Part shown: piece by piece, positions 42,292 to 54,420 of the stretch
Layout of the letters: each line of letters begins with the position of its first letter
Position numbering within the stretch: position 1 is the first letter of the stretch
NCBI GenBank assembly: GCA_034440635.1
Contig: JAOTON010000772.1
Location: forward strand, 1,781,001 to 1,845,000
Direction: 5' to 3'
Source of the DNA: Lepas anatifera
Lineage: Eukaryota; Arthropoda; Thecostraca; Lepadidae
DNA: 64,000 nt
Translations under genes and position numbers: made by a program
Notes under the pieces: model-generated
What the model was told of the DNA's origin: nothing
The model's database searches: none
What the model saw: only the letters and a program-made list of their open reading frames with translations

Positions 42292-44530
42292 CCAGATGAT
42301 CCGACGCTACTGGGTCTGGGTCTCGCTAAAATTTTGTGTGCTTCAATTACAAATCCGCATTGCATCAATATGGTTTTTGTGCTGTTCTAGCTGTATAGAG
42401 TTGAATTTCGGAGGTGGGGTTATCAGACACATTAGCCTCCATCTCCAGCCTAGATTTTTAACTCTGTTTTTATGATAACCTACCCCCCTTGTCCCCTCCA
42501 CCATTGGCCCAGGTCCTACGGCGTGTGTGGGCGTGTATTTTGTGTTTGCCTTTTGCCACCGTGATACCACTGATTAGTGCTATGACCATACCAGGTCACC
42601 GGTTGGTCTTGACCAAAACTTTGGTTAAGCCAGTTTTAAGACTTGACGTAGCATAATCAAAATTCTAATAGGCATAAGAAGAGAACATTGATTCTGCTTC
42701 AATAATTGTCGAAGCTCTACTTCCTCAGAAGCTAGGACTAGAAATGTCACTTTCTACGGCGTCTTTTGAGACCTTCTTTCACTTCTGGTGGCCTTGTTAT
42801 TGATCTGAATTGCATTGCAAGCAACTATACTGCACTGCAAAATACAGTAGCTGGTTTCGAATCTACACGTCTTTACCGGACTTCGTGTGTTTACTTTTTA
42901 AGGGATTCAATGTAAGGATATTGCGTACAAGGCGCATAATTACGGCCTCGGTGCTGGAGTTTAGCTCTTATGGCGCTACTAAGGAGTCAACGCGTGACTG
43001 CATGACATTTCGGCATTCTCTTAACTAAGCATACCACCGCAGTATGCTAATGATCCAGCACTGTGGCATTTGCAAATATGAATAATTCAGAACTAAATTC
43101 CATGGCCAAGGCTTGCATTGAGAACGGACAGATTTCTTCCCACAGAAGTTGTAACGTTTTTCACTGCAGGTGCTACAGAGTTTTCACAATGTGTCAGACA
43201 TTGATCGGATCCAGGTCACGGATCCCTCACCAGGAATCTGAAATCCTGGCCACGTGGTGATCAGTAAATGCAGTTTCTGGGGCGGGACGGACGGGGATGC
43301 CACTCGGTGCTGCCGACTGTAGCCACGTCAGTCGTCAAGCGAGGATGCCAGAAAGGCATAGTCCAACCCGTTTTAGGCCCAAGCAAGGCCATTGCGCACA
43401 GATGCCTCGCCAATAGGGTGACGTTTACGGCCCCGTCTCCTCAGCTTTGTAAGAAACAGTGGGTGTGTCCTTTTTTAGCTGCATGAATAATTTCTCGAAA
43501 AAAGTTTGTAGTCAGCTGCATGCATTGGAACATAAGACAAAAGTATTTGCTGTTTCCCATGCAGCTGCATCTCTGTTTAATACGATAATTTTTCACTACC
43601 CTCTCTGACTGACTGAATGCCGTTACGAAAAAAACGGATATAGTTTTGCAGTTTTCCACCGTTGAGCTTGCACCTCTCGATACAAAGCTAGTGACATTTC
43701 TCTTACTTAGATATCAATGCTCTCAATGAATAACCACACTCAACAATAACATCATCATATTTTGAACCGTATTTCAAATATGTTGAAGCAGACCAGGCTT
43801 GTCATTCCAGCCAACGAGGCATGTTATGCGTCATCCTAATGCCCAAATATCCTCCACCTGTTCAAGGCTCACGTGCAAAAGGCTTTCAAATTTCATTTTT
43901 TTAATCTAAGCGATTTGGTAGTCAGCATCAAGAGAGAAATACTCTTGGAGATCCACGTTGAACGAATTGTATTACTTATTTCGCTCGCAGTACTGCTGAA
44001 TCATGGAGGGTCATGGGTTCATTAAGGCTGATTCGTTGTGTGTATACCATATACCTACTTTTTTTAATTATATTGTTATTAGTTTTTTTTTATGGCTCGC
44101 TGTTTAAAGTGGTTTGGGTCAATGACTGCTGTCAAAAGCCAGAGCCTCCCAGTGCCGTGGGACTAAACGGGACTGGTGAACTTCGGGAAGCACTGCATGC
44201 GCGCGTTGTCACATAACCAGGGGAGAAAGAAAGCTCAAACCTGCCACCAACAAAATGTCAACTAAAGAAAGCTGCCGTCTTTAAAAACCCAATGCCTTTT
44301 AAGCTTATCTGCTGAATCCACATCCAATGCGAGCAATGGTGCATTAGTGCAAAGACAACTGGGCAATCATATTTCTTAATCCCCCATGTAGCTTACTGGA
44401 CAGCTATGTGTAAATGTGCAGTAATGCAGCTTTTGCGTCTATGCAGCTGACAGCTGTACAGATATGTGTAGCATTGACACCGTTGCAAGCGGTGTCAAAA
44501 AACGCTGGAAAATAACACCGATGCAAAAGT
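42292..44530. other. Intergenic, no gene seen
   Basis: Unique-looking sequence with only short frames (up to about 75 codons). Two TGCAGCTG-type motifs are near 43480-43570. I see no splice-bounded coding segments. Confidence 0.45.
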
Positions 44531-44537
44531 TAATCTA

Positions 44538-44612
44538 AGCCGCCCAAGGGATTGAAACCCAGTTCTCAATAAATCTTCCACCGTTGCGTCAGCGACTGAG
44601 CTAACGGGCTGC
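44538..44612 (-). repeat. tRNA-like sequence (SINE head)
   Basis: On the minus strand GCCCGTTAGCTCAGTCGCTG is tRNA-like and GGGTTTCAATCCC is a B-box equivalent about 45 bp later. About five acceptor-stem pairs (GCCCG with TGGGC) can form. The variable region does not fold into a convincing anticodon arm, so a SINE relic is preferred over a working tRNA. Confidence 0.45.
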
Positions 44613-45480
44613 TTGGTTTTCCGCGCGCTGAGGGGAACATACCCAGATCATTTTAACCACAGTAAATAAGTCAACGCATTCCACTGAGAAGTGAACAGCA
44701 AAAGTTTTGCCGGCTCATGGCAAGCACGTTGCCTGTCGTTCCATTCTAAAAAGCTGTCCCCCATACAAGTGACAATTTTTTACTGTAGCACGCTGCAGCT
44801 GCCGTCCACCTGTCGTAGGTTGGCTGACCGGCAGCGGGTGCAACTGCCAAATATCCGATTGACACTCACTCAGATACCTTCTTGCCACAGGACCTTATCT
44901 CTTTCATTTTCAGGTTAATCGTACGAATCTAAATTTTGAAAGCGTAAACGGTGGAGGCAGTGACAGAGATATGTACATACGAGTGTCTTGATTGGAGAGA
45001 GGAAATGGCTAAAGTTTCCAAAATTGTTTTTCTTTTATTAAGTGGTTTTAGGACAAGTCTTTGGTTTTCGTATACCGTACCCCCCGAATCCAAATGGAGG
45101 AGTGAGGTCGTGTTATCTATTACCCTACCATCCTATTACGTTATCTTGCTAATCACTGTAATCACTCTGTATGGTCTCGGCTCTCATGGAAGTTTTTCTA
45201 GTGCTTGGCCGGTCAGTTTGGTTTGGATTTTCCGCACGTAATTTCTTTCCCTACTTCATAGTTTCGATGTTGAAGGTCTATGGTGATCCCTGGTTGACGA
45301 TTCAGGGGAAAATAAATTCCATCCCTGCGCAGACCGCTGGCAAGGTTTCATGACCCAAATACATGGTCGCTGGGGGTGCCGTATGACCTCACGATTGGCG
45401 CGCCGTTAAGTCAAAATAACTAAGCAAGGCGGTTGCTGGGTGATTTCAGCTACCGAGGTGTAGATTATGTCATGGCCAAG
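44613..45480. other. Intergenic, no gene seen
   Basis: Contains a SINE-tail-like fragment near 45355-45415 (GTCGCTGGGGGTGCCGTATG). No exon was recognised. Confidence 0.45.
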
Positions 45481-45484
45481 GAAA

Positions 45485-45640
45485 ATCATTTCTAAACCGG
45501 TCCATATCCGAAGTTTGCCCGGCAAACCCGACACATATCCGAAGTTTTCCCGACAAACCCGGTATATATCCCAAGTTTCCCCGACAAACCCAGCACATAT
45601 CCGAAGTTTGCCCGAGAAATCCAGACCATAGGGTGGGCGG
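45485..45640. repeat. Minisatellite, unit about 36 bp, array 1
   Basis: Four to five units of CACATATCCGAAGTTTGCCC followed by GACAAACCCGG variants. The same unit reappears at 46290-46420. Confidence 0.85.
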
Positions 45641-46289
45641 GTGGAACGCGAGATGAGTACGCAGGCTTTTGTTATTAGCAGCCACTGAGATGGTGGATAA
45701 CCTGGTATAATAAAGCGGTCAGTCTATGTTGCACAGAATTCACGTGCTCCTGTTCTTTCCGGGGATAGAGCAAATACGTTTCTGCACCCTTGATGTAATC
45801 TTTCTTAACTACGTAAACTTGTAAACTTCTTTTATAAAAATATTGTATTAGTCTGTCATCGTAAGCTGAGCTGAACTGAGCTGCGGACTAGCTCACGCTG
45901 AAACGCTGAACATTTTTGAGACTTTCTTAAGAGATGTCCGGAGAGTCACGTAGCGGGGCGTCGCATGTTTAAGAGATAGGAAAATTTAATTTTCGCTCGA
46001 CAGAGTCTAAAATTCTATTTGAAAAAACGTTGAGAGTTCTTGTGCATGCGAGCTATATAAAATCATACAATCGCCTGTTTGACAAAACTTCGATTGGCCT
46101 ACGCACAAGCATGGGCATCAATGCGACTCGCCCTTGTACCTACACTCTGCAAGACGCACGTGATTTTATTTTGATGGGCTCGTGTAGTTCTTGATAGCTG
46201 AAACATAGACTAATAGATATTCTTCGCTAAACAACATTACAATTTTAGCTGACCAAAAGTGAGCCTTTAAGGTGGACCTCCCCTATCCC

Positions 46290-46420
46290 GAGTTTTTTTC
46301 GACAAAATCGGCACATATCTGAAGATTCCACGACAAATCTGGTACATATCCGAAGTTTCACCAAGAAACCCGGCACACATCTGAAGTTTCCCCGATAAAT
46401 CTGGCCCATATCCTGCTGCG
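46290..46420. repeat. Minisatellite, unit about 36 bp, array 2
   Basis: About four units of GGCACATATCTGAAG plus TTTCCCCGACAAA variants, the same family as 45485-45640, with about 650 bp of unrelated sequence between. Confidence 0.8.
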
Positions 46421-47640
46421 CACCATGCTTTTTAATCTAAATCTAAATGACGTACAAAAATATGGCTAAATTGATAATAATTGGAACCAATATATGTCTC
46501 CAGAGCCAGGACAACCCAAAGCACCTGGCCAAACCAACCCTCCAATGGTTTTAATATCCCTTTCGATATCCATTTATTTCCAGTCCAAGACCCAGACACA
46601 CCTCATGTTACAGGGAAAGTGCGAAAGCTGGAAGTTTGCGAACTACCTAGGGATTTCGCCAACTCACTGGCTGTTCAGTATTGCCCTGTAATGCATGCTA
46701 CATGTGTTGTATGTACATATGTACCTGCACTGTTTATATTTCTATATCTCTCAATCTTCATCCACCCATTCCAAACCCTGGCGGGGGGTGGAGGGGGATA
46801 TGAATGTTATTGTCTTCTTGATCCACCTATGGAGGCAGTCTTCCTCTCTCGCTTCTGGAACAAAATTCATGCCCATGATACATTGCATGTGCAAATGCAC
46901 GTTCCATTGCCTGATTGTACTTCATAAAGGAAAATATGTTTGTACATCCGTGAAATCCTCTTTCAGTTGCAGAACCTGAGAACGCATACGGCATGATGTT
47001 ATTAGAACATAAGTTTGTGGGTATCGTGAATTCTAGTTTGCCTTATTTTTTTTAATAACACTAAGTCGGTACTAATTAAATTGCACTCTTGCTGGGCAAT
47101 ATAGACCCCCAACGTAAATGTCCTAACACCGGCTACATCCTGCTTCAAACCATAACTTTGATTGTTACAGTCTTATTTTTGTCCCAATTATCTGGCGCAG
47201 AATACATTACTTTGCTAAAGTGACAGCATATCGAATGTTGGATTTGAAGGGCTGAAGGAGCTAGCAATGGATTTGTTGTCAAGCGATTTGAGCCTGTATA
47301 GCAATGAAATACCTAAGAATAGTGGGAGACCATCTTTATTGAGTCCATCCTGAGTTCGAGTCTAGAGCTGCTGGTTTCACTCGGTTAAAGAGGAAGGCTA
47401 AAGCGGCGGCACCGTAGTAAATGCATTACGGTTGCGCAGCGTCACCAGGGATGCGTGGGGGAGACAGATAGAGTGGGGAGGGGGGTGAAAGCGAGAGGGG
47501 TGCGCAGGATCGGACCAGAAGAATGATCCCTTTCTTATCGGTATCGGTCTAGGCTTTTCGGGGATTTTATTCTTGTTTCTGGCTATAATGTGTAATGTCA
47601 AAGTATATCAAATTTACTTACTTCATGGGTTGGGCATTCT
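46421..47640. other. Intergenic, no gene supported
   Basis: An open frame of 148 codons (46481-46927, +) overlaps two others and has no recognisable domain; TACATGTGTTGTATGTACAT-like low-complexity sequence lies inside it. Confidence 0.4.
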
Positions 47641-48466
47641 TTAACACGCACATTGACGGGGGCGGGTACCCGCCCGCCTCGGGTTTTTCGCAGATAGCAT
47701 AAGAACGGCGGCGCATAGTGCCGTCGTACTCGGCCTACCCTTTTCCTCATCATTTTTACAACTTTTGTCAAAATTTTAAGGTTAGGTCATTTCAGGTCAG
47801 GTCACCAGTACAGGTCAAGTGACCTGACCTCAAAAAAAGTTTAAGATAGCATAGGTCAAAACAGGGAAAACTTATCCGATTGAAACTCATACCACATAAT
47901 GGCCCTATCGAGTTCTTTAAAATATGTTCCGGTATTTTTTATATCGATGACCTAAGGTCAGGTACGAGCCATGACCTCTCCATTGGAAATACATGGGAAA
48001 AATGGTTTTAACTGAATAACTTAGTAATGAATAGAGATAGAGCATTTATTTTAGCTGCATTAGATTTGCCTCGTCATTGCAGTTCTAATGATATGCATTT
48101 TTCCCAATTTGACCTTGACCTGACTTCAGGTCAGGTCAAATCCTTGATTTGACCTAGCAAGGTCATATCATATATCATTCGATTTGGCTTGCTGCGAGGA
48201 TTCATATTGTTTAAATCGTTTTGCTCTATCTTCACTTGTTCAGATGAAATGGCCGAAAAACTTCATTTACATGTTATCCCTATTACGGCATGTTTTGACC
48301 TCTAGTGACCTTAAATGTGACCTGAAAACAAATGGTCTAAATAATTTCGATGGAGAAGTGGATGGGTTATCCAACGCCCTTTACGGTTTTTCGCTACCTA
48401 GCACGGTTCTCGAGATATTAGGGGGGCGGGTACCCGCCCCCCCCCCACGTCAAGGCGAAGGTTTTG
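47641..48466. mobile_element. TTAA-type element, family B copy 2
   Basis: It begins TTAACACGCACATTGACGGG with the GGGCGGGTACCCGCCC palindrome and ends in a second GGGCGGGTACCCGCCCC followed by CACGTCAAGGCGAAGG; the right TTAA is lost. It is in inverse orientation to the copy at 51568. The interior contains AGGTCA clusters near 47780-47820 and 48110-48165. Confidence 0.75.
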
Positions 48467-48489
48467 GGTTCGTGACTTTTCCTACATAA

Positions 48490-48728
48490 TTCTGGCATAC
48501 GCACTTTGTACCCTACGTACATTTGCCTACTTACGTTTGCGTGCGTATTTATTCCTGCGTACTTTTGGGCATACAAACTTGAGACCCTTCGTAAATTTGC
48601 TTACATCCTTTGTGTACGTACTTTTGCTAGGTATTCTTGCCATACGAACTTTATGTGTGGCGTACATTTGCCTACGTATTTTTTCGTACTTACTTTAGCC
48701 ACACGTACTTAAGGCATACGAACTTTGC
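48490..48728. repeat. Degenerate short tandem repeat, TACGTAC-rich
   Basis: Ten or more degenerate units of roughly 18-22 bp mix CATACGAACTT, GTACATTTGCCTACG and ACTTTTG words. It starts right after family B copy 2. Confidence 0.7.
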
Positions 48729-49478
48729 TCCGGCAGCCGTCAGGGAGCGCTTTCCGAGCCAGGAGGCGCCACTTTTCAACAGGAAAACCTATCAAGAGGG
48801 CGCCGAATCCGGAGCATCGATACTCGCATCCTGGCGGAAAACAAAATTTCTGGGGGGCACAATCGACCTTTCAGGGGAGGGAGAGGCGTCGTTACTATTT
48901 GGGGGGGCGCCGAGAGTCGATGGTGTGGGGGAGGGCCAAGTGTCCCCCGATTACACCTAATCCATCTATGTACACAAAATGAAATGTGTTCATAATGATG
49001 AACACTGAGAAAAGTGCACATTTGAACCAGCTCATACCATGTTTCTGATGGACTTTTGAAAAGTTGCCTGGAAATTCGAAGGAATTAAAGCTCCAGCCAA
49101 ATAAAAATCCCGCGAAAAGTAAGCCATTCTGACTTCGCATGCCTTACAGTGTTTTTGACTCTCTCTCTAATCAGTTGGCGCCAAGAAATCGGCAAAAATA
49201 CACCTCTCACTGCCATACTTTCCCTTTTTCTGATCCATGCCACCACCCAAGGTGTGCAGCAGCGGGAGCCATGCTGTTTGCGCCGCCAGGGTTCTTGTTA
49301 TGGCGCAAGACCGGGCCCGCTGCCAATCGATGAGAGCTTGTATCGTTACCTGGCGACATGGTCGGTCGATGTGTGACGTTGTCGGCTGCAGATCGGCACC
49401 CAGTCTCCTATCGTGGTCCGCACTGCCAGCGACTGCTGCCCGACTCCCTGGCACCTCTGTGACCTGACCTGACCTCAG
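48729..49478. other. Flank of candidate exons, no gene supported
   Basis: The GC-richer patch at 49230-49460 has open frames on both strands and a donor-like CGCCAG/GTAACG on the minus strand at about 49340, but no family resemblance. Upstream receptor exons might lie here unrecognised. Confidence 0.35.
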
Positions 49479-49568
49479 CCGGCAAGAAGGAATTCTGGTG
49501 CTGGATTGGGTGTAAGATTCAGGCTGGAGGTTTTCTGCGTAGCTCGTGCTATCCGATATTGTGGGCAG
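49479..49568 (+). CDS. Candidate single exon of a secretin/cAR-like seven-transmembrane receptor
   Basis: The segment is bounded by the acceptor CTGACCTCAG and the donor GCAG/GTATTTG, phase 1 at both ends, 90 nt, fully open. It encodes GKKEFWCWIGCKIQAGG followed by FLRSSCYPILWA. A Trp-Cys-Trp-Ile run after a charged turn, then a helix with Pro and Trp, resembles the second extracellular loop and TM5 of GPR157/cAR-type and class B receptors. The neighbouring exons expected for TM1-4 and TM6-7 were not found, so it may belong to a gene with short exons that I missed, or be chance. Confidence 0.35.
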
Positions 49569-50131
49569 GTATTTGACCTACATTTGCTTGGTTCCATAAA
49601 CGTGAATAACTCACTCAGTTAATACCGGGAAGAGAGCCAACGGTGACACCAAGATTGAGCGAACAATAAAACCTCTAAAAAGTTTAGCGGAGTACAAGAA
49701 AGTGAGGATGCAAACTTTGCCTGGGTAGTAATCTTGCATTAAATCGTTGGCCCAGTTACTGTTAGTGGATTGCGACTGCCTGGCGAGCACTGAGTGACCT
49801 GTCTATAGATGGCGTGATCATATAGCGTGACGACGTCATGAGACCTGCCCACAGAAGTGTAGCCACAGGTGACATCTGTGAGCGGAGAACGGTTTCTCTG
49901 TCACATGCAACAGCTAGGCTCGCCAGTGGGTGAAGGACATATGGTTGTAGTGCCAAAAAACATCCCGTGACGACTCTGGCAAGGCTACAGAAAAATAGCG
50001 GCAACAGTAGCCGACTGCACTTGGGCGAACGACAACAAACTTGAAAAAACGAGGGCATCAGTGACTTGCTCAGCACAGACAGATCTGTAGACTAGGGATG
50101 CGTTTGACCGAAAAAATGACCTGACGACCAG

Positions 50132-50333
50132 CAGTCTCTCCAGCACGTCCAACTGGCACGCTGAGGCACCGCCGGTCATGCAGGACATCTTCGACTCTGC
50201 TCTAAAGCGAGAGCAGCGCCGTCAGGACTCTCGACTCCACACCGGGATCGACTCTCTCTTCGACTTCGACGAGCTGCGGCCTGACTCTGAGGTCAAGAGC
50301 AACGGACTGAAAGCCTCACCGATCCTGGAGAAG
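50132..50333 (+). CDS. Candidate coding exon of an unidentified gene
   Basis: An open 202 nt segment lies between an acceptor (ACGACCAG) and a good donor (GAGAAG/GTGAGAG), entering in phase 2 and leaving in phase 0. The 67 codons are GC3-rich like the proven exons here and encode a hydrophilic segment: VMQDIFDSALKREQRRQDSR, then GIDSLFDFDELRPDSEVKS. It has alternating acidic and basic residues and no membrane segment. It could be a cytoplasmic tail exon of the same gene as 49479-49568 or of a separate gene. I do not recognise the family. Confidence 0.45.
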
Positions 50334-51567
50334 GTGAGAGATGGCGCTGGTGCTTAACGGAGAAAAGCAGAAAGCATTACTAGTTGGCATATCCATGGAC
50401 CAAGGCACAGACCGTGAGTCGAGGCATAGGCTGACAGGTATGATGTGGATTAGGTGGATAAGTATAGTGTATCTCCTCTTCCCAAATTTTTATGGTTCTG
50501 AGGCATGAGTCGGGTTTTCTTTTAGAGCTCAAAGCTAAAAAAGTTTAGCCTGCTGCAAAAGCTGTTGCTTTTCTTTTATGATAGTTTTTGGTGCTGATGC
50601 ATTGGCCAAGCGTTATAATGAAGATAGGGTTGCAGTAGGGCATCCTAAGCCCTGAATAATTCAAGCCATTTCCTTTTTGATCCTCGGTTTATTTGACATT
50701 GCTATTATGTTTTTTATTTGACTGTCTGAGGATATGTCACAAGCTCTTCCAGCCTTACCTATTTTTTGTCTAGTTACACTACTAGCAAACAACTTCCATT
50801 TTCATTCCGGGGAGTCATGGCGGGTGCTTTATAATCTCATCCGGTTGGTGTACCCTCAAACCCAGATAACTAACTCTTGGAAGTCATTGCATATCTATTA
50901 CTTGAAAATTTGCTTTTTGCAGTGCTTAGAAGGATACTCAACCCGTGGGTTTATGGGGTCAGAAATATTCAACTCATGCAATGCAAGGCATTAGCTGCCA
51001 ACTAAATTTTGCAGAGACTTCCTCGTATTATTCATGAAGATAAAGTGCTTTAAGCGGTGTATTTCCACAGAAACAACGGATCCAAGGCCATTCAAACACA
51101 GATGCTATTTGCCTGGGAATTGATTTAGCGTTATAATAAAGGGAAGGGTACGACAAAGCACCACTTGCTCCTTTCTACGTTTTCATCATCAAAATTAAAA
51201 CAAAACATGGTCATCTTAAAAATAAGTAGGCTCGTAAATACAAATATTGAAATTTTGACATCGCAGGTATTTTCTTCTCAATCAAATAATTCTATGTGCA
51301 GTCAGAAAATATCACAGCACCAAAAATATATAAATTCCGACAGGAAAAGAGAATAATGTCAGGTCTTTAAATCCGAACTCTGTGAAACATTTGTTAAGAT
51401 ATATATCTGCCCATAGGCATTGTCACATATTTTTCCCTCTCGGATGGGCGTTGGAGGACTAACTCCTACCTTGGCGAAGATCATGGGCGACGCGAGCGGT
51501 GGAGATGAAGCCAAAGCTCAAAAACTATGTGGGGGAGCACTAATGAGCCAGTTAACATGCGAACAGC
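50334..51567. other. Intron or intergenic, nothing recognised
   Basis: AT-rich with short frames only. If the exon at 50132-50333 is real, its downstream exon is not evident here. Confidence 0.45.
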
Positions 51568-52415
51568 TTAACACACGCATTGACGTGGGTTACCTGCGCA
51601 TTGGGTCTGAGCCACCTTCGCATTGACGGGGGGCGGACCCGCCCCCCCTAAGATCTCGAGAACCACGGTAGGTAGCGAAAAACGGTAAACGGCGTTGGGC
51701 TGCTCATCCACTTCTCCATTGAAAACATTTGAACAATGTTTTTGTCAGGTCACATTTAAGGTCACGAGAGGTCAAAACATGCCATCATAGGGATAACATG
51801 TAAATTCAGTTTTTCGGCCATTACATCTGAACACATAAAGATAGAGCAAAACAACTTGAACCTCCTCTCAGCAAGCCAAATCGAATGATATGTAATTTGA
51901 CCTTGCTAGGTCAAATGAAGGATTTGACCCAAGCTGAGGTCGTCAGGGTCAAATTATATAAAATGCATATCATTAGAACCGCAAAGCCCAAGCGGGTCTA
52001 ATGCAGCTAAAATAAATGCTCTATCACCATCCGTGACTGAGTTATTCCATAAAAACCATTTTCCCATGTATTTCCAATGGAGAGGTCATGCCTCGTACCT
52101 GACCTTAGGTCATCGATATCAAAAATACCGGAACATATTTTAGAGAACTCGGTGGGGCCATTATGTGATATGAGTTTCAATCGGATAAGTTCACCCTGCT
52201 CCGACTTATGCTATCTTAAACTTTTTTGAGGTCGGGTCACTTGACCTGTACTGGTGACCTGACCTTGGATGACCTAACCTTAAAAGTTTTACAGAAGTTG
52301 TAAAAATGATAAGGGAAAAGGCATGCCAAGTACGGCGGCGCTACGCGCCGCCGTTTTTCTGCTATCTCCGAAAACCCGAGGGGCGGGTACCCGCCCCCGT
52401 CAATGCGCGTGTTAA
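51568..52415. mobile_element. TTAA-flanked element, family B copy 3
   Basis: TTAA at both ends (51568-51571, 52412-52415). The left end shows two modules (TTAACACACGCATTGACG and then CGCATTGACGGGGGG), the right end the reverse complement of TTAACACGCGCATTGACGGG. The interior is closely similar to the copy at 47641 in inverse orientation. No transposase gene. Confidence 0.82.
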
Positions 52416-52969
52416 AGGCGACAATGGTAAGAAGCAAAAATTCTAAAGCCATCGGTGGCATGCCAATATTTAACGGGACGTCCCAAGGGTGGGTAAATGT
52501 TGCGCCACTTGGGAAAGCTTTTCCCCGCCGTCACCCTGCCTTTGATTCCCATGTGGTGGTCTTCCGAATCATTCCCTGAAATGTCATCATTCACGGACAA
52601 AGGCTGCTTTAATTTGTCATGGAAAGCATTTATGACCATCTAATAGCGCTCAGAATTAGATAGGCAATGCTTGAAGTAAAATACTAAGCCTTGGCCACCG
52701 GGAAAAGGGCCGTACAAGCTCACCGTCTTGAGCAGCTCGTAAAGGTGCTGGAGGGAGTGTGAATGTCATTGTGAGCCGGTAAAGACAAGCCTTGTCGACA
52801 GAGTCGTTCTTGTTTTACGGGAGTTGGGGAGTAATGGAAGGCGTATTGTTTAGTTTCAGCCTTTGAAAATTTTTTCAGCTCAGAATTAGTCCTGTCGAGC
52901 ACAGAAGCTGGCTATAAAATATTGGACTGTAATCCACTCTGAAAGTAAATATAGGCACTTCCATGGAAT
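52416..52969. other. Intergenic, nothing firm
   Basis: A 24-nt minus-strand segment (52724-52747, HLYELLKT) has acceptor- and donor-like borders, but is too short to support alone. Confidence 0.4.
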
Positions 52970-53602
52970 ATGAACTGGATCATCAATCTCGCAGAGCAGA
53001 AATACCCTGGCTTAATTTTTTTACTCTCAGAACTCACATTCTACAGACTGCAAAAAACCTCAATGGGTGCACTATCTGAAGGCGCTGTCAAGGCTGGAGA
53101 TCTCTTCTCGAGCCAGAGGCGGGGGGGGCGGGTCTTAAATGGGACTACACCGACACTTAACACTAAGAGGCATATAAAAACCCTATTGGAGAACCAAAAC
53201 ACTGTGGGGGAGCACCCAGGATTTCCACCCATGCACGCTACTCTTCAATCCTACACCTCCCGTTCCTCACACTGGGCTAATGTTCGCCACCGGCTATTCG
53301 GTGATAACAGCGGCCGACGCGGGGACGGTGGCAATGGATTCGCCCTATTTCTCTGCAAATGGTGGCTCCAGGATGAAAGAATTTCAAACCAATGGGTTTA
53401 TGGATCGCTCTATCTTCTGTGTCATTACAGTTCAAACACCGGCAGGTACCGATGCACCGCTCAACAGCTTCTAGCCCGCAGATTACTGACCGTGGTCGAT
53501 TCCAGCCCCATCAATATTCGCAGGGTAATCGGTGGAAAACAATCTGCAGTGAGCAGTGAGTCGTGCCCAGTAATATTGAGTCTCGATTCGCAGCTTAATT
53601 GA
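52970..53602 (+). other. Unassigned 210-codon open frame
   Basis: The frame starts at a true ATG and is the second longest in the window after the 7TM receptor. It lacks a signal peptide, domain or repeat that I recognise. A second, shorter frame overlaps it at 53280-53474. Base composition is not clearly codon-biased. It could be a relic of a transposable element or chance; I give no function. Confidence 0.2.
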
Positions 53603-53761
53603 AAGTGCAAGTGAAGCGAGAAGGGATGGTTCATTTCCAGTAGCTTGAGCCTATGTGCTGTATTACATAATTTTTGGAACCCGTTGTCTTTTAAAGCAAG
53701 AACAGTGTAGTATTGCAATAGCGCTCGTTCCTTTTTCCATGGAATTAAATCAGGACGGTCT

Positions 53762-53825
53762 CATCTCTCTCTCTCTCTCTCTCTCCTCTCTCTCTATCTC
53801 ACTTTCTCTCTCACTATCTCCACTT
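53762..53825. repeat. (CT)n microsatellite
   Basis: Imperfect TCTCTC tract with a few A interruptions. Confidence 0.9.
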
Positions 53826-54164
53826 CACTATTAGCGTAAGTCCACTCGATATGTAGCATGGTCCTGATTTGGTCCATTGTGAATTTTCAGGCGTCCGAAA
53901 TTTTAGGCTCGGACAGTGTTATATAAATAATTTGGCGCATAAGCATTTTTGCTCCCCAAGTAGTGTGCTTCTGCTCCATTTAGTTTCTGAAAATAAACTA
54001 TTCCAGTTCCAAGAAAGACCCTCCGGGTGTGGCAGCCCTTCACATTCACTAGCGTGTGAGCCGCTTCGTGTGTAAATGGTGCCGCGACACTGACCGACGA
54101 GCGAGCTGGCAAACGAAGGTAGAGCCCCAGCTCACGCGGTGTGTCTACACCATATTCACTGCAG

Positions 54165-54420
54165 GGGGGGGGGGGGGCTGGGTGGCCTAGTGGCTTCATT
54201 GCCCGTCTTCAGATAGGATAGGATGGATTAAAGAGGGTTTAGTCCCCATTGGGGCGGCGGGCAACCGCCATGTCCGATCTGACTCGGTGGAGAGGATCCT
54301 TAAGCACTCCAATACTCCCTGCAATTGAACAATTTTTCCTGTCGGGATTGGCCCCAATAGAAATAGAATAAAAAAGTACCGCCGATTCTACTATAAACTT
54401 TCCAGAGAGAGATCGACCAC
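54165..54420. repeat. Dispersed repeat with poly-G and tRNA-like start
   Basis: A G-run at about 54165-54176 is followed by GGGTGGCCTAGTGGCTTCAT (A-box-like) and a stretch shared with 21540-21690 (CGGTGGAGAGGATCCTTAA). It is probably an old SINE-like copy. Confidence 0.45.

Noticed and set aside
52724..52747. 24-nt minus-strand microexon (HLYELLKT) with splice-like borders
   Set aside because: Too short to separate from chance and no partner exons nearby.
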